From positions 1 to 64,000 of the forward strand of contig NZ_JAGYHF010000006.1 of NCBI RefSeq assembly GCF_018336155.1: a stretch of 64,000 nucleotides of DNA, given 5' to 3'. Position 1 is the stretch's first letter. Each line of letters opens with the position of its first letter. The notes beneath the pieces are model-generated. The model had not been told where the DNA came from. It ran no database searches and worked only from the letters and a program-made list of their open reading frames with translations. Source of the DNA: Pseudomonas rustica. Its GTDB lineage: Bacteria > Pseudomonadota > Gammaproteobacteria > Pseudomonadales > Pseudomonadaceae. Positions 41,405 to 52,171 of this stretch are shown here, one piece after another. The position numbers and the translations under genes are program-made.

Positions 41405-42285
41405 TGGCAACCTATGCCGTCGGCGACCTGCAAGGCTGCCTCGAACCGCTGAAGTGTCTGCTCAAGCAAGTCGCGTTCGACCCGACGCTCGATCGGCTGT
41501 GGCTGGTCGGCGATCTGGTCAACCGAGGCCCGCAGTCATTGGAAACCCTGCGCTTTCTGTACGGCATGCGCGAGTCGCTGGTCTGCGTGTTGGGCAATCA
41601 CGATCTGCATCTACTGGCGGCCGCCAAAAATATCGAGCGTTTGAAGAAGTCCGACACCTTGCGCGAGATTCTCGACGCACCGGACTGTGCCGAACTGCTT
41701 GAGTGGGTGCGTCAGCAGAAGCTGATGCATTACGACGAAATGCGTGATGTCGCCATGGTTCACGCCGGCATTCCACCGCAATGGTCACTGCGCCGCGCCT
41801 TGAAGTGCGCGGATGAAGTCGAAACAGCGCTGCGCGACGACAACCTGTTCCCCGCCTACCTCGACGGCATGTACGGCAACGATCCGGCGAAATGGGACAA
41901 CGACCTCAAAGGCGTGACTCGCCTGCGCGTGATCACCAACTACTTCACGCGCATGCGTTTCTGCACCGCCGAGGGCAAGCTCGACCTCAAGAGCAAGGAA
42001 GGCCTCGATACTGCACCGCCCGGCTACAAACCGTGGTTCCAGCACAAAGAGCGCAAGACCAAAGGCCTGCGCATCATCTTTGGTCACTGGGCGGCCCTTG
42101 AAGGCAATATCCATGAGCCAGGCATCTCGGCGCTGGACACCGGTTGTGTCTGGGGCGGCCGCCTGACCCTGATGAATGTCGACAGCGGCGAACGCCTGTC
42201 ATGCAAATGCGACGAACACGGTGGCCTCGCGCCAACCGTCGCACCACTTATCCCCGAAACTTCGCCAGTCAACGCACCGCGTTAA
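41404..42285 (+). CDS. apaH: symmetrical diadenosine tetraphosphatase
   Basis: Hydrolyses Ap4A to two ADP and can remove Np4 caps from RNA. The 293-aa metallophosphatase has the metal-site blocks VGDLQGC (about 6-12), [10 protein letters not shown] (about 37-46), LGNHDLHLL (about 63-71) and a later FGHWAALEG. Coupled to apaG by TGATG. A C-terminal tail of about 20 residues is variable. Confidence 0.95.
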   Translation: MATYAVGDLQGCLEPLKCLLKQVAFDPTLDRLWLVGDLVNRGPQSLETLRFLYGMRESLVCVLGNHDLHLLAAAKNIERLKKSDTLREILDAPDCAELLEWVRQQKLMHYDEMRDVAMVHAGIPPQWSLRRALKCADEVETALRDDNLFPAYLDGMYGNDPAKWDNDLKGVTRLRVITNYFTRMRFCTAEGKLDLKSKEGLDTAPPGYKPWFQHKERKTKGLRIIFGHWAALEGNIHEPGISALDTGCVWGGRLTLMNVDSGERLSCKCDEHGGLAPTVAPLIPETSPVNAPR

Positions 42286-42318
42286 ACTGCGCTTTCAGCC
42301 GAGCAACAGGAACCCGCC

Positions 42319-42648
42319 ATGAGCGAATTCAAACGAATCCCCCCGGAACAGGCCCAGGCCCTGCGTGAGCAAGGTGCCGTCGTCGTCGACGTCCGTGATC
42401 CGGCGACTTTCGCTGCCCTGCACATCAGCGGCTCGAAGCATCTGGACAATCATTCCCTGCACGCCTTCATTCAAGGCGCTGACCTCGATGCACCGACCGT
42501 GGTCGTCTGCTATCACGGCAATTCCAGCCAGGGCGCTGCGGCGTACTTGATCAGCCAAGGCTTTTCCGACGTCTACAGCATGGACGGCGGCTTCGAGTTG
42601 TGGCGTACGACTTATCCTGCGGAAACCGCGCAAGGCATCGCCGAATAA
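42319..42648 (+). CDS. glpE: thiosulfate sulfurtransferase GlpE
   Basis: Single-domain rhodanese, 109 aa, moving sulfane sulfur from thiosulfate to cyanide or thiols. The active-site loop [11 protein letters not shown] (Cys about residue 65) and [13 protein letters not shown] are diagnostic. It ends the lptD-to-glpE run of same-strand genes, 33 bp after apaH. Confidence 0.92.
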   Translation: MSEFKRIPPEQAQALREQGAVVVDVRDPATFAALHISGSKHLDNHSLHAFIQGADLDAPTVVVCYHGNSSQGAAAYLISQGFSDVYSMDGGFELWRTTYPAETAQGIAE

Positions 42649-42659
42649 TTTTTTTGTCA

Positions 42660-42691
42660 CGCGCAGGCCCCGGCTGCCGTGGGCCTGCGCG
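42660..42691. other. strong hairpin after glpE
   Basis: An 11-bp perfect G+C stem (CGCGCAGGCCC, 42660-42670, with GGGCCTGCGCG, 42681-42691). A run of seven T precedes rather than follows it, so it is not a standard terminator for glpE. Confidence 0.6.
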
Positions 42692-42753
42692 GGCAGACGA
42701 ACGGTCTTGCCACAACTAATTACGTATCTCGCCTTTACCTCCTGAATTCCCAA

Positions 42754-42763
42754 CTATCCTTAA
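42754..42763 (+). promoter_or_regulatory. candidate sigmaS-type -10 for prkA
   Basis: CTATCCTTAA differs by one base from the RpoS-preferred CTATACTTAA. It lies about 190 bp upstream of the prkA ATG in a 297-bp gap with no other gene. RpoS control is known for the E. coli yeaG-yeaH homologues. No clear -35 is visible. Confidence 0.35.
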
Positions 42764-42945
42764 GCCCAGGCCATCCAAAACAGGGGAGAGCCGGTACACC
42801 GGCGCACGGGTCATCGGGAGTGACTTTCGCGATTGTCGATCGTGGAAGTGTTCTGGGGGGTAAACAAACAGCTGCCAAAACGGTTGTTTGCCAGCATCGA
42901 CTGAGTGATCCGGCGTCGGCTCCACGTATCGAGCGAGGTGACGTC

Positions 42946-44868
42946 ATGAGTATCTTTAGCCACTTCCAACAACGCTTCGAGTCCACACGCCAGGAAGAAC
43001 TCTCGCTGCAAGAGTACCTGGAGCTGTGCAAGAAAGACCGAAGCGCCTACGTTTCCGCCGCCGAGCGTCTATTGCTGGCCATCGGCGAACCGGAACTGCT
43101 CGACACCTCGACCAATTCGAGGCTGTCACGCATCTTCTCCAACAAGGTGATCCGTCGCTATCCGGCCTTTGAAGACTTCCACGGGATGGAAGAATGCATC
43201 GACCAGATCGTTTCGTATTTCCGCCATGCCGCCCAAGGCCTGGAAGAGAAGAAACAAATCCTTTACCTGCTCGGCCCCGTCGGTGGCGGTAAATCCTCCC
43301 TGGCCGAGAAGCTGAAACAGCTGATCGAGAAAGTGCCCTTCTACGCGATCAAGGGCTCGCCGGTATTCGAATCTCCTTTGGGTCTGTTCAACGCCACCGA
43401 AGATGGCGCGATCCTCGAAGAAGACTTCGGTATTCCACGGCGCTACCTGAACACCATCATGTCGCCCTGGGCGACCAAACGTCTGGCCGAATTCGGCGGC
43501 GACATCAGCCAGTTCCGCGTGGTCAAACTGTACCCGTCGATCCTCAACCAGATCGCTGTCGCCAAGACCGAACCGGGTGACGAGAACAACCAGGACATCT
43601 CGGCGCTGGTCGGTAAAGTCGACATTCGCAAACTCGAGGAATACCCACAGAACGATGCCGACGCTTACAGCTACTCCGGTGCGCTGTGCCGGGCCAACCA
43701 GGGCCTGATGGAATTCGTCGAAATGTTCAAGGCGCCGATCAAGGTGCTGCACCCATTGCTGACCGCGACTCAGGAAGGCAACTACAACAGTACCGAAGGC
43801 CTCGGCGCGATTCCGTTCACCGGGATCCTGCTCGCCCACTCCAACGAGTCGGAATGGCACACCTTCCGCAACAACAAGAACAACGAAGCCTTCATCGACC
43901 GGATCTACATCGTCAAAGTGCCGTATTGCCTGCGCGTCAGCGACGAAGTGAAAATCTACGACAAACTGCTGTTCAACAGTTCTCTGGCCAAAGCGCATTG
44001 CGCGCCTGACACCCTGAAAATGCTCGCGCAGTTCACTGTGCTTTCGCGCCTCAAAGAGCCGGAAAACTCCAACATCTATTCGAAGATGCGCGTCTACGAC
44101 GGTGAAAACCTCAAAGACACCGATCCGAAAGCCAAGTCGATTCAGGAATACCGCGACTCGGCAGGCGTTGATGAGGGCATGAACGGTCTGTCGACCCGCT
44201 TTGCGTTCAAGATCCTCTCCAAGGTCTTCAACTTCGATCCGCATGAAATCGCCGCCAACCCGGTGCACCTGCTCTATGTGCTGGAACAGCAGATCGAACA
44301 GGAACAATTCCAGGCCGAAACCCGCGAACGCTATCTGCGCTACCTGAAAGAATACCTGGCACCGCGTTATATCGAATTCATCGGCAAGGAAATCCAGACC
44401 GCTTACCTCGAGTCTTACAGCGAGTACGGCCAGAACATCTTCGACCGCTACGTGCTGTATGCAGACTTCTGGATTCAGGATCAGGAATACCGCGATCCGG
44501 AAACCGGCGAGATCCTCAACCGTGTTGCCCTGAACGAAGAACTGGAGAAAATCGAAAAACCGGCCGGCATCAGCAATCCGAAGGATTTCCGCAACGAAAT
44601 TGTCAACTTCGTCCTGCGCGCCCGGGCCAACAACAACGGCAAGAACCCGACCTGGCTCAGCTACGAAAAACTGCGCGTGGTCATCGAGAAGAAAATGTTC
44701 TCGAACACCGAGGATCTGCTGCCGGTCATCAGCTTCAACGCCAAGGCCAGCAAGGAGGATCAGCAAAAGCACAACGACTTCGTCACTCGAATGGTCGAAC
44801 GCGGCTACACCGACAAACAGGTACGGCTTCTTTCCGAATGGTACCTACGGGTACGGAAGTCGCAGTGA
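42946..44868 (+). CDS. prkA: PrkA family serine protein kinase
   Basis: AAA+ domain plus C-terminal kinase-like domain, homologue of E. coli YeaG and Bacillus PrkA, linked to stress and nitrogen-starvation physiology. The 640-aa product has Walker A GPVGGGKSS (about 109-117). The PrkA C-terminal domain includes the NPTWLSYEKLR segment. The ATG at 42946 (MSIFSHFQQR) after GAGGTG is the family start; the frame runs open 89 codons further upstream without similarity. First gene of prkA-yeaH-ycgB. Confidence 0.95.
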   Translation: MSIFSHFQQRFESTRQEELSLQEYLELCKKDRSAYVSAAERLLLAIGEPELLDTSTNSRLSRIFSNKVIRRYPAFEDFHGMEECIDQIVSYFRHAAQGLEEKKQILYLLGPVGGGKSSLAEKLKQLIEKVPFYAIKGSPVFESPLGLFNATEDGAILEEDFGIPRRYLNTIMSPWATKRLAEFGGDISQFRVVKLYPSILNQIAVAKTEPGDENNQDISALVGKVDIRKLEEYPQNDADAYSYSGALCRANQGLMEFVEMFKAPIKVLHPLLTATQEGNYNSTEGLGAIPFTGILLAHSNESEWHTFRNNKNNEAFIDRIYIVKVPYCLRVSDEVKIYDKLLFNSSLAKAHCAPDTLKMLAQFTVLSRLKEPENSNIYSKMRVYDGENLKDTDPKAKSIQEYRDSAGVDEGMNGLSTRFAFKILSKVFNFDPHEIAANPVHLLYVLEQQIEQEQFQAETRERYLRYLKEYLAPRYIEFIGKEIQTAYLESYSEYGQNIFDRYVLYADFWIQDQEYRDPETGEILNRVALNEELEKIEKPAGISNPKDFRNEIVNFVLRARANNNGKNPTWLSYEKLRVVIEKKMFSNTEDLLPVISFNAKASKEDQQKHNDFVTRMVERGYTDKQVRLLSEWYLRVRKSQ

Positions 44869-44871
44869 AGC

Positions 44872-44976
44872 AGCTGCAAGCTTCTAGCTACGAGCTGCAA
44901 GAACAAAGCGCGTAACCCACTGATGCCCGGGAACCTGCTTTTACTTGCAGCTTGAAGCTCACAACTTGAAGCTGCC
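44872..44976. repeat. imperfect AGCT-type inverted repeat between prkA and yeaH
   Basis: Imperfect 32-base arms at 44872-44903 and 44945-44976 (GCAGCTGCAAGCTT... against CTTGCAGCTTGAAGC...). The element starts 4 bases after prkA and ends just before the yeaH RBS. It is related to 4571-4632. Confidence 0.7.
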
Positions 44977-44989
44977 CGGAGGGCTTCCT

Positions 44990-46261
44990 ATGAGTTATGT
45001 GATCGACCGACGTTTGAATGGCAAGAACAAGAGCACGGTAAACCGCCAGCGTTTCCTGCGGCGTTACCGTGACCACATCAAAAAGGCTGTCGAAGAGGCG
45101 GTCAGCCGGCGCTCCATCACCGATATGGAGCATGGCGAACAGATCAGTATTCCCGGTCGCGACATCGACGAACCGGTGCTTCACCACGGGCGCGGCGGCA
45201 AGCAGACCGTGGTTCATCCCGGTAACAAGGAGTTCACCGCCGGCGAACACATCGCTAGGCCACCGGGTGGTGGCGGCGGGCGCGGCCCCGGCAAGGCCGG
45301 TAATTCCGGCGAAGGCATGGACGAGTTCGTCTTCCAGATCACTCAGGAAGAGTTTCTCGAATTCATGTTCGAAGATCTCGAACTGCCGAACCTGGTCAAA
45401 CGCAACCTGAGCGGCACCGACACTTTCAAAACCGTGCGCGCCGGCATCAGTAACGAAGGCAACCCGTCCCGGATCAACATCATCCGCACCCTGCGTTCGG
45501 CCCACGCACGGCGCATTGCTTTGTCTGGCAGTAGCCGGGCGAAACTGCGCGAAGCCAAAGCAGAACTCGAGCGGCTGAAACGCGAAGAGCCAGATAACTT
45601 TGGCGATATTCAGGAGCTCGAAGCAGAAATCGAGAAACTCAGCGCGCGCATTCATCGCGTACCGTTCCTCGACACCTTCGACCTGAAATACAACCTGCTG
45701 ATCAAGCAACCAAATCCCAGCTCGAAAGCCGTGATGTTCTGCCTGATGGACGTGTCCGGCTCCATGACCCAGGCGACCAAGGATATCGCCAAACGCTTTT
45801 TCATCCTGTTGTACCTGTTCCTCAAGCGGAACTACGACAAGATCGACGTGGTGTTCATCCGTCACCACACCAGTGCGCGCGAAGTCGACGAAGAAGAGTT
45901 TTTCTATTCACGGGAAACCGGCGGCACCATCGTTTCCAGTGCATTGAAACTGATGCAAGAGATCATGGCCGAGCGTTATCCGAGCAACGAATGGAACATC
46001 TACGCGGCGCAGGCTTCCGACGGCGACAACTGGAACGATGACTCGCCGATCTGCCGCGACATCCTGATCAATCAGATCATGCCGTTTGTGCAGTACTACA
46101 CTTATGTAGAGATCACACCGCGCGAACATCAGGCCTTGTGGTACGAATACGAACGCATCGCCGACGCCTTTTCTGACACTTTTGCCCAGCAGCAACTGGT
46201 CTCGGCCGGGGATATCTATCCGGTCTTCCGTGAACTCTTCCAGCGCAGGTTAGTGACATGA
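44990..46261 (+). CDS. yeaH: YeaH/YhbH family protein (DUF444)
   Basis: 423-aa partner of PrkA with a C-terminal von Willebrand A-like domain. A MIDAS-type motif is visible in [16 protein letters not shown] (about 248-263). The N-terminal half has a Gly-rich loop ([19 protein letters not shown]) typical of this family. Start at ATG 44990 ([10 protein letters not shown]) with CGGAGGG upstream. Overlaps ycgB by 4 bases. Confidence 0.93.
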   Translation: MSYVIDRRLNGKNKSTVNRQRFLRRYRDHIKKAVEEAVSRRSITDMEHGEQISIPGRDIDEPVLHHGRGGKQTVVHPGNKEFTAGEHIARPPGGGGGRGPGKAGNSGEGMDEFVFQITQEEFLEFMFEDLELPNLVKRNLSGTDTFKTVRAGISNEGNPSRINIIRTLRSAHARRIALSGSSRAKLREAKAELERLKREEPDNFGDIQELEAEIEKLSARIHRVPFLDTFDLKYNLLIKQPNPSSKAVMFCLMDVSGSMTQATKDIAKRFFILLYLFLKRNYDKIDVVFIRHHTSAREVDEEEFFYSRETGGTIVSSALKLMQEIMAERYPSNEWNIYAAQASDGDNWNDDSPICRDILINQIMPFVQYYTYVEITPREHQALWYEYERIADAFSDTFAQQQLVSAGDIYPVFRELFQRRLVT

Positions 46262-47820
46262 CCGCCAAAGAGCAGAAGCGCCAACCCATTTCCACCGGCT
46301 CTGAATGGACGTTCGAGCTGATCCAGACCTACGACCGCGAAATCGCCCGTATCGCGGCCGGCTATGCGCTGGACACCTACCCCAACCAGATCGAAGTGAT
46401 CACCGCCGAGCAGATGATGGACGCCTATGCCTCGGTGGGCATGCCGCTGGGTTATCACCACTGGTCTTACGGCAAACACTTCCTCAGCACCGAAAAATCC
46501 TACAGCCGCGGGCAGATGGGCCTGGCGTACGAGATCGTGATCAACTCGGATCCGTGCATCGCCTATCTGATGGAAGAAAACACCATCTGCATGCAGGCAC
46601 TGGTGGTGGCGCACGCGTGCTATGGCCACAACAGTTTCTTCAAGGGCAATTACCTGTTCCGCACCTGGACCGACGCCAGTTCGATCATCGATTATCTGGT
46701 GTTCGCCAAGCAGTACATCATGCAGTGCGAGGAGCGCCACGGCATCGACGCGGTGGAGGACTTGCTCGACTCCTGCCACGCGCTGATGAATTACGGCGTC
46801 GACCGCTACAAACGCCCCTACCCTATTTCCGCCGAAGAAGAACGCCGGCGGCAAAAGGATCGCGAAGAACACATGCAGAAGCAGATCAACGATCTGTGGC
46901 GCACCATTCCCAAAGGCGCGGACAAATACAGCGACAAGGACAACGCACGCTTCCCGGCCGAGCCGCAGGAAAACATCCTCTACTTCATCGAGAAACACGC
47001 GCCATTGCTCGAACCTTGGCAGCGCGAGATCGTGCGTATCGTGCGCAAGATCGCCCAGTACTTTTATCCACAGCGCCAAACTCAGGTGATGAACGAAGGC
47101 TGGGCAACGTTCTGGCACTACACTCTGATGAACGACCTGTACGACGAGGGCCTGGTCACCGACGGTTTCATGATGGAGTTCCTCACCTCGCATACCAGCG
47201 TGGTGTTCCAGCCAGGTTTCGATAGCCCTTACTACAGCGGCATCAACCCGTACGCATTGGGTTTCGCCATGTACCGCGACATCCGGCGCATGTGTGAAGA
47301 ACCTACCGAGGAAGATCGTCACTGGTTCCCGGACATCGCCGGGAGCGACTGGCTGTCGACCATCAAATTCGCCATGAGCAGCTTCAAGGACGAGAGCTTC
47401 ATCCTGCAATATTTGTCACCGAAGGTGATCCGCGATCTGAAACTGTTCAGCATCATGGATGACGATCAGAAGGACGATTTGCTGGTGCCAGCGATCCATG
47501 ACGAGCCCGGTTACCGAATCATCCGCGAAACTCTGGCCGCGCAATACAACCTCGGCAACCGTGAACCGAACGTGCAGATTTACAGCATCGATCGACGTGG
47601 CGACCGCTCACTGACCCTGCGACACCAGCAGCACGACCGCAAACCGCTCGGCGATTCCACTGAAGAAGTACTCAAACACCTGCACCGTTTGTGGGGCTTC
47701 GATATTCATCTGGAAACGCTGCAGGGCGACCAGATCATGAAAACCCATCACGTGCCGCCGCGCAGTGAACACAGCGAAGGCGATTACGGTCGGCTCGACC
47801 TCGCCGTCATTCATCTTTGA
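46258..47820 (+). CDS. ycgB: SpoVR family protein (YcgB)
   Basis: 520-aa homologue of E. coli YcgB and Bacillus SpoVR; molecular role unsettled, stress-associated. Characteristic segments are [13 protein letters not shown] (about 122-134), [11 protein letters not shown] (about 280-290) and [13 protein letters not shown]. Several HxxH/E-type residues hint at metal binding but this is not proven. Third gene of the prkA-yeaH-ycgB unit, coupled by a 4-base overlap. Confidence 0.93.
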   Translation: MTAKEQKRQPISTGSEWTFELIQTYDREIARIAAGYALDTYPNQIEVITAEQMMDAYASVGMPLGYHHWSYGKHFLSTEKSYSRGQMGLAYEIVINSDPCIAYLMEENTICMQALVVAHACYGHNSFFKGNYLFRTWTDASSIIDYLVFAKQYIMQCEERHGIDAVEDLLDSCHALMNYGVDRYKRPYPISAEEERRRQKDREEHMQKQINDLWRTIPKGADKYSDKDNARFPAEPQENILYFIEKHAPLLEPWQREIVRIVRKIAQYFYPQRQTQVMNEGWATFWHYTLMNDLYDEGLVTDGFMMEFLTSHTSVVFQPGFDSPYYSGINPYALGFAMYRDIRRMCEEPTEEDRHWFPDIAGSDWLSTIKFAMSSFKDESFILQYLSPKVIRDLKLFSIMDDDQKDDLLVPAIHDEPGYRIIRETLAAQYNLGNREPNVQIYSIDRRGDRSLTLRHQQHDRKPLGDSTEEVLKHLHRLWGFDIHLETLQGDQIMKTHHVPPRSEHSEGDYGRLDLAVIHL

Positions 47821-47883
47821 AACGGTTCTGGCCTCCGAAAGTCCGGCGCAAGGGTTATCCTGTCGGGCTAACGGAGGTTTTTT

Positions 47884-49113
47884 ATGCAGATTTTCAAGGT
47901 TGGCGGCGCGGTTCGTGATCGCTTGCTGGGCAAACCGGTTACCGATATCGATTGGGTCGTGGTCGGTGCTACCACGGAAGAAATGCTCGCCAAGGGCTAT
48001 CGACCGGTCGGCGCAGATTTTCCGGTATTTCTTCATCCGAAAAGCGGCGAGGAGTACGCCCTCGCCCGCACTGAACGTAAAAGCGGTCGCGGCTATGGCG
48101 GCTTCACCTTTCACGCCAGTCCCGAAGTGACGCTTGAAGAAGACCTGATTCGTCGCGACCTGACCATCAACGCCATCGCTGAAGACGATCAGCATAATCT
48201 GACCGATCCATACCACGGTCAGCGCGATCTTGAAGCGCGAATCCTGCGTCACGTATCCCCGGCGTTCGCCGAAGATCCCCTGCGTGTCCTGCGTGTAGCT
48301 CGCTTCGCGGCGCGTTATGCCGGGCTCGGTTTTAGCGTTGCGCCGGAGACGCTTGAGTTGATGCGTCAACTCAGTGAGTCCGGTGAACTGGAGGCACTGA
48401 CCGCTGAGCGCAGTTGGAAAGAAATCTCCCGCGCGCTGATGGAAGATCAGCCACAAGTATTCATTCAGGTGCTTCGCGATTGCGGCGCGCTGAAAGTCTT
48501 GATGCCGGAAGTGGATGCGCTGTTCGGCGTGCCGCAACCGGAGGCGCATCACCCGGAAATCGACACCGGCCTGCACACGCTCAGCGTGCTGGAGCAATCA
48601 GCGCTGCACAAACAACCGCTGACCGTACGCTGGGCCTGCCTGCTGCACGATCTTGGCAAAGGCTTGACGCCGGAAGAGGAATGGCCACGGCACATCGCCC
48701 ATGAGCACACCGGGCTGAAGCTGATCAAAGCGGTCAACGAACGATTTAAAGCGCCGAAGGATTGCCAGGAATTGGCCTTGCTGGTTGGCAAATACCACAC
48801 CCATGGGCACCGGGCGCTGGAGCTGAAGGCTTCGACGTTGCTGGAGTTGTTGCAGAGTTTTGACGTGTATCGCCGGCCGCAGCGGTTTGAAGAATTTATC
48901 GCTGCGTGCGAAATGGATGCCCGGGGCCGCAAGGGGCTGGAGCAGAGAAGTTATCCACAAGCGGATTATTTGCGCGGTGCGGCGAAGGTTGCACGGGAGG
49001 TTGCGGTGCAGCCGTTGCTGGAGAAGGGATTCAAGGGGCCGGAGTTGGGTGAGGCGCTGAAGCGTGAGCGACTGAAAGCGTTGAAGGCCTACAAAGAGGC
49101 GGCGTCAGCCTGA
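47884..49113 (+). CDS. cca: multifunctional CCA tRNA nucleotidyltransferase
   Basis: Adds or repairs the 3' CCA of tRNA; the long proteobacterial form also has phosphohydrolase activity. The 409-aa product has [10 protein letters not shown] (about 6-15), the catalytic DID in [10 protein letters not shown] (about 21-23), [12 protein letters not shown] and a C-terminal HD domain with [12 protein letters not shown] (about 248-259). It ends just before a REP element. Confidence 0.95.
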   Translation: MQIFKVGGAVRDRLLGKPVTDIDWVVVGATTEEMLAKGYRPVGADFPVFLHPKSGEEYALARTERKSGRGYGGFTFHASPEVTLEEDLIRRDLTINAIAEDDQHNLTDPYHGQRDLEARILRHVSPAFAEDPLRVLRVARFAARYAGLGFSVAPETLELMRQLSESGELEALTAERSWKEISRALMEDQPQVFIQVLRDCGALKVLMPEVDALFGVPQPEAHHPEIDTGLHTLSVLEQSALHKQPLTVRWACLLHDLGKGLTPEEEWPRHIAHEHTGLKLIKAVNERFKAPKDCQELALLVGKYHTHGHRALELKASTLLELLQSFDVYRRPQRFEEFIAACEMDARGRKGLEQRSYPQADYLRGAAKVAREVAVQPLLEKGFKGPELGEALKRERLKALKAYKEAASA

Positions 49114-49117
49114 AAAG

Positions 49118-49185
49118 CTTCGCGAGCAAGCCCGCTCCCACAGGGAAATGCATTCCAAAATGTGGGAGCGGGCTTGCTCGCGAAG
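49118..49185. repeat. REP inverted repeat (CGAGCAAGCCCGCTCCC family)
   Basis: 25-bp perfect arms (49118-49142 and 49161-49185). Its 18-base spacer GGGAAATGCATTCCAAAA nearly equals that of the copy at 13585-13650. It separates convergent cca and folK. Confidence 0.95.
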
Positions 49186-49197
49186 GCGCCAGTCAGA

Positions 49198-49716
49198 TCA
49201 ACGCAAATCCGAAGGCGTGAGCTGCTGCCCGCGCCACTCAAATCCGACCGGCGCCAACACCTGATCAATCTGCGCCTCTGCCCACAACATCGCGAAGCTT
49301 TTTCCCACACCCGGATGCACGCGATCCGGCGCAATCAGCGACAACGGCCACAACACAAAAGCATTTTTCAGAATTTCCGCACGCGGCAACACCAGACCGT
49401 CGAAATTGCCCGCCAGATCGCCGTACAGCAACACGTCGATATCCAGCGGCAAACCCTTGCGATCCGGGGCATATCGACCGTTATCCGCCTCAATAAACTT
49501 CAAGCGACGATCCAGTTCAATTAGCGGCAGATCGGTAAACGCCGACACCACAAAATTGAAGAACGGCCCGCTTTTGATCCCGACTGGCTGGCTCTCGAAC
49601 ACCGCCGAACAGCGGATATCCACCAGAAACGTCGCCAACGCGTCGAGACCTGCACGCAAATGGGTTTCGCGCTCGATATTGCTACCGAGCCCGAGGTAGA
49701 CCTGAGTCAGCGACAT
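49198..49716 (-). CDS. folK: 6-hydroxymethyl-7,8-dihydropterin pyrophosphokinase
   Basis: Pyrophosphorylates hydroxymethyldihydropterin in folate synthesis. The 172-aa product has YLGLGSNIERE, FFNFVVSAFTDL and the HPPK signature with metal-binding aspartates in RKGLPLDIDVLLYGD (about 93-107). The ATG at 49716 (MSLTQVYLG) is the conserved start and lies inside the last codons of folB (10-base overlap). Confidence 0.95.
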   Translation of the reverse strand: MSLTQVYLGLGSNIERETHLRAGLDALATFLVDIRCSAVFESQPVGIKSGPFFNFVVSAFTDLPLIELDRRLKFIEADNGRYAPDRKGLPLDIDVLLYGDLAGNFDGLVLPRAEILKNAFVLWPLSLIAPDRVHPGVGKSFAMLWAEAQIDQVLAPVGFEWRGQQLTPSDLR

Positions 49717-50063
49717 CCGCGCTCGATCTCCACACCCACGCCGCCCTTGGCCGCTGGCACCGCGCCAGGCTTGGTCAGCTTCAGCCGAACCCAAGTGATG
49801 TTGAATTCACTCATCAGCACTTCGACCAGACGCTCGGCGAACGTCTCGACCAGTTGAAACTGCGCTTGCTCGGCGAAAGCCTGAATCCGTGTGGAAACGC
49901 TGGCGTAATCGAGCGCCAGGGTCAGGTCGTCACCGGCGGCGGCCGGGCGATTGTCCCAGGCGAAGCTCAGATCAAGACGCAGGCACTGGCGGATGCCGCG
50001 CTCCCAGTCGTAGGCACCGATCACGGTATCGACTTCCAGGCCCTCGATAAACACTCTGTCCAA
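49707..50063 (-). CDS. folB: dihydroneopterin aldolase
   Basis: Aldolase of folate synthesis, 118 aa. It has [20 protein letters not shown] at the start, the conserved LDYASV and the catalytic Lys in [13 protein letters not shown] use a TTG start at 50063, preceded by GGAGAAG; the upstream ATG adds eight unlikely residues. folB-folK overlap by 10 bases. Divergent from plsY with 74 bp between starts. Confidence 0.92.
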   Translation of the reverse strand: MDRVFIEGLEVDTVIGAYDWERGIRQCLRLDLSFAWDNRPAAAGDDLTLALDYASVSTRIQAFAEQAQFQLVETFAERLVEVLMSEFNITWVRLKLTKPGAVPAAKGGVGVEIERGCR

Positions 50064-50137
50064 GCACTTCTCTCCGCTGCACGACAAGGGCGCAATGCGC
50101 CGTTAGAATCAGGGCGTCCTCGCCCGGAATAGTTAGC

Positions 50138-50707
50138 ATGTTTTGGTTACTGGCGACTCTCGCCTACCTGCTCGGCTCGCTGTCCTTCGCCATTTTGCTC
50201 AGCCGCCTGACCGGAAATCCGGATCCGCGAATGAGTGGCTCGGGTAATGCCGGCGCCACCAACATGCTCCGCCTGGTCGGTCGCAAACTGGCGATCCTGA
50301 CCCTGCTGGGTGATCTGTGCAAAGGCCTGGTGCCGGTGCTGATTGCCTCGGCTGTCGGCCTTTCGCTGCAGGAGCAGGCGTGGATCGGCGTGTGTGCCGT
50401 GATCGGTCACCTGTTCCCGCTGTATTTCCGCTTCCGTGGTGGCAAAGGTGTCGCCACCGCCGCCGGCATGCTGCTGGGCCTGTATCCGCCCGCCGCGCTG
50501 CTGGCCGTGTGCGCCTGGCTGGTGACGTTCTACCTGACCCGCACCAGCTCGCTGGCGGCACTGATCGCCACGCCGCTGACCCTGCCACTGCTGGCCTGGC
50601 AAGAACCGGAGGCGCTGCTGCCGATGAGCGCGCTGACACTGCTGATCGTCTGGCGCCACCGCGGCAATCTACGCGACCTGTTTGCCGGGCGCGAACGGCA
50701 TTTTTAA
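50138..50707 (+). CDS. plsY: acyl-phosphate:glycerol-3-phosphate acyltransferase
   Basis: Inner-membrane enzyme making lysophosphatidate from acyl-phosphate. The 189-aa product has five hydrophobic segments and the three PlsY motifs: [12 protein letters not shown] (about 32-43), [14 protein letters not shown] (about 98-111) and TSSLAAL. Convergent with tsaD, with only 23 bp between the stops. Confidence 0.95.
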   Translation: MFWLLATLAYLLGSLSFAILLSRLTGNPDPRMSGSGNAGATNMLRLVGRKLAILTLLGDLCKGLVPVLIASAVGLSLQEQAWIGVCAVIGHLFPLYFRFRGGKGVATAAGMLLGLYPPAALLAVCAWLVTFYLTRTSSLAALIATPLTLPLLAWQEPEALLPMSALTLLIVWRHRGNLRDLFAGRERHF

Positions 50708-50730
50708 ATACCGCCCATGAGCGCCGCTCA

Positions 50731-51756
50731 TCACAGCGGCGACAACTGCTCCATCGGCCACCGCGCCTGCACGCTGATCGCCAGACTTTCCTGCTGACCT
50801 GCCTGCAAGCGCTGGCAACCGGCAAACGCGATCATCGCGCCGTTGTCGGTGCAGAACTCCGGACGCGCATAAAACACATCGCCCTTCATGTCGCCGAGCA
50901 TTTTCTCCAGCGAAACGCGCAGAGCCTTGTTGGCGCTGACGCCGCCAGCGATCACCAGACGCTTCATGCCCGCCTGTTTCAGGGCGCGCTTGCACTTGAT
51001 GGTCAAAGTCTCCACCACGGCCTGCTGGAACGCCAGCGCGATGTCGCAACGGGCTTGCTCGTTGTCGTCCCCGGCGCTGACGCACTGCTGCCAGGCGTTG
51101 AGCGCGGAGGTTTTCAGACCGCTGAAGCTGAATTGCAGGCCCGGGCGATCGCACATCGGACGCGGAAAGGTAAAACGTCCTGCAACGCCTTTCTCCGCCA
51201 ATTTGGCGATTTCCGGCCCGCCCGGATAATTCAGGCCCATCATTTTCGCGGTTTTGTCGAATGCTTCGCCGGCAGCGTCGTCGAGTGTCTCGCCGAGCAA
51301 GGTGTATTGACCGATGCCATCGACCTGAACCAGCTGCGTATGACCGCCCGAGACCAACAAAGCGACGAACGGGAATTCCGGCGGTTTCGGCTCCAGCATC
51401 GGTGCGAGCAAATGCCCTTCCATGTGGTGCACGCCGAGCGCCGGAATGCCCCAGGCAAACGCCAGCGCCTGAGCGCAGGAAGCGCCGACCAGCAACGCGC
51501 CCACCAGGCCAGGGCCCGCGGTATAGGCGATCGCGTCGATCTCGGTGGGTACACAGTCCGCTTCGGCCAACACCTGACGAATCAAGGGCAGCATGCGTTT
51601 GACGTGGTCACGCGAGGCGAGCTCCGGCACCACACCGCCATAGGCGCGGTGCAGGTCGATCTGGCTGAACAGCGCGTCGGCCAGCAGACCGCGCTCACTG
51701 TCATATAATGCGACGCCGGTTTCGTCGCAGGAGGTTTCTAATCCCAGTACTAGCAT
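50731..51756 (-). CDS. tsaD: tRNA N6-threonylcarbamoyladenosine transferase TsaD
   Basis: Catalytic subunit of the t6A37 modification complex. The 341-aa ASKHA-fold protein starts [14 protein letters not shown] and has the metal-binding [10 protein letters not shown] (about 111-120), [13 protein letters not shown] and [10 protein letters not shown]. Divergent from rpsU with about 200 bp between them, a widespread arrangement. Confidence 0.96.
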   Translation of the reverse strand: MLVLGLETSCDETGVALYDSERGLLADALFSQIDLHRAYGGVVPELASRDHVKRMLPLIRQVLAEADCVPTEIDAIAYTAGPGLVGALLVGASCAQALAFAWGIPALGVHHMEGHLLAPMLEPKPPEFPFVALLVSGGHTQLVQVDGIGQYTLLGETLDDAAGEAFDKTAKMMGLNYPGGPEIAKLAEKGVAGRFTFPRPMCDRPGLQFSFSGLKTSALNAWQQCVSAGDDNEQARCDIALAFQQAVVETLTIKCKRALKQAGMKRLVIAGGVSANKALRVSLEKMLGDMKGDVFYARPEFCTDNGAMIAFAGCQRLQAGQQESLAISVQARWPMEQLSPL

Positions 51757-51861
51757 GGGTTTGCGCCTTGTTTAGGCTGACTTCGAAGGCGCGCATAATA
51801 GTCGCCACGTGATGCCCCGACCAGCGGTTTTCGATCAGAGGCTTTGCATTCCGAGCGATGA

Positions 51862-51931
51862 GGGGTTAACATCCGCAACCCTTAAAAACCGACGTCTTCA
51901 AGTGCTCTTTTGCCGCGAGGATGTTGACCCC
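51862..51931 (+). promoter_or_regulatory. long-range stem in the rpsU upstream region
   Basis: GGGGTTAACATCC (51862-51874) is complementary to GGATGTTGACCCC (51919-51931) over 13 positions with one G-U pair, enclosing 44 bases. It ends 24 bases before the rpsU ATG. A TTGCAT-17-TAACAT sigma70-like pair (51845-51873) overlaps the left strand, so it could be either an operator-like dyad or, if transcription starts upstream, an RNA stem. Confidence 0.4.
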
Positions 51932-51955
51932 GGTAATGAATGAAGGTAGCTCTGG

Positions 51956-52171
51956 ATGCCAGCCGTCAAAGTTAAAGAGAACGAACCCTTCGACGTAGCT
52001 CTGCGTCGTTTCAAGCGCTCCTGCGAAAAAGCCGGTGTACTGGCTGAAGTTCGTAGCCGCGAATTTTACGAGAAGCCAACTTCTGAGCGTAAGCGCAAAG
52101 CAGCAGCCGCTGTTAAGCGTCACGCCAAGAAAGTTCAGCGCGAACAGCGCCGCGCCGTTCGTCTGTACTAA
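51956..52171 (+). CDS. rpsU: 30S ribosomal protein S21
   Basis: Small, very basic ribosomal protein of 71 aa that helps base-pairing of 16S rRNA with mRNA during initiation. [20 protein letters not shown] is the standard N-terminus, and a Lys/Arg/Ala-rich C-terminus follows. First gene of the macromolecular synthesis cluster rpsU-dnaG-rpoD. Confidence 0.96.

Noticed and set aside
42660..42691. Intrinsic terminator for glpE
   Set aside because: The T-run precedes the hairpin, so the order is wrong for termination on the plus strand, and the minus strand would have A instead of T after it.
43126..44772. Open frame of 548 codons opposite prkA
   Set aside because: Antisense shadow; prkA has the full family sequence.
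51866..52123. 85-codon frame opposite rpsU
   Set aside because: Shadow of the ribosomal protein gene and its leader.
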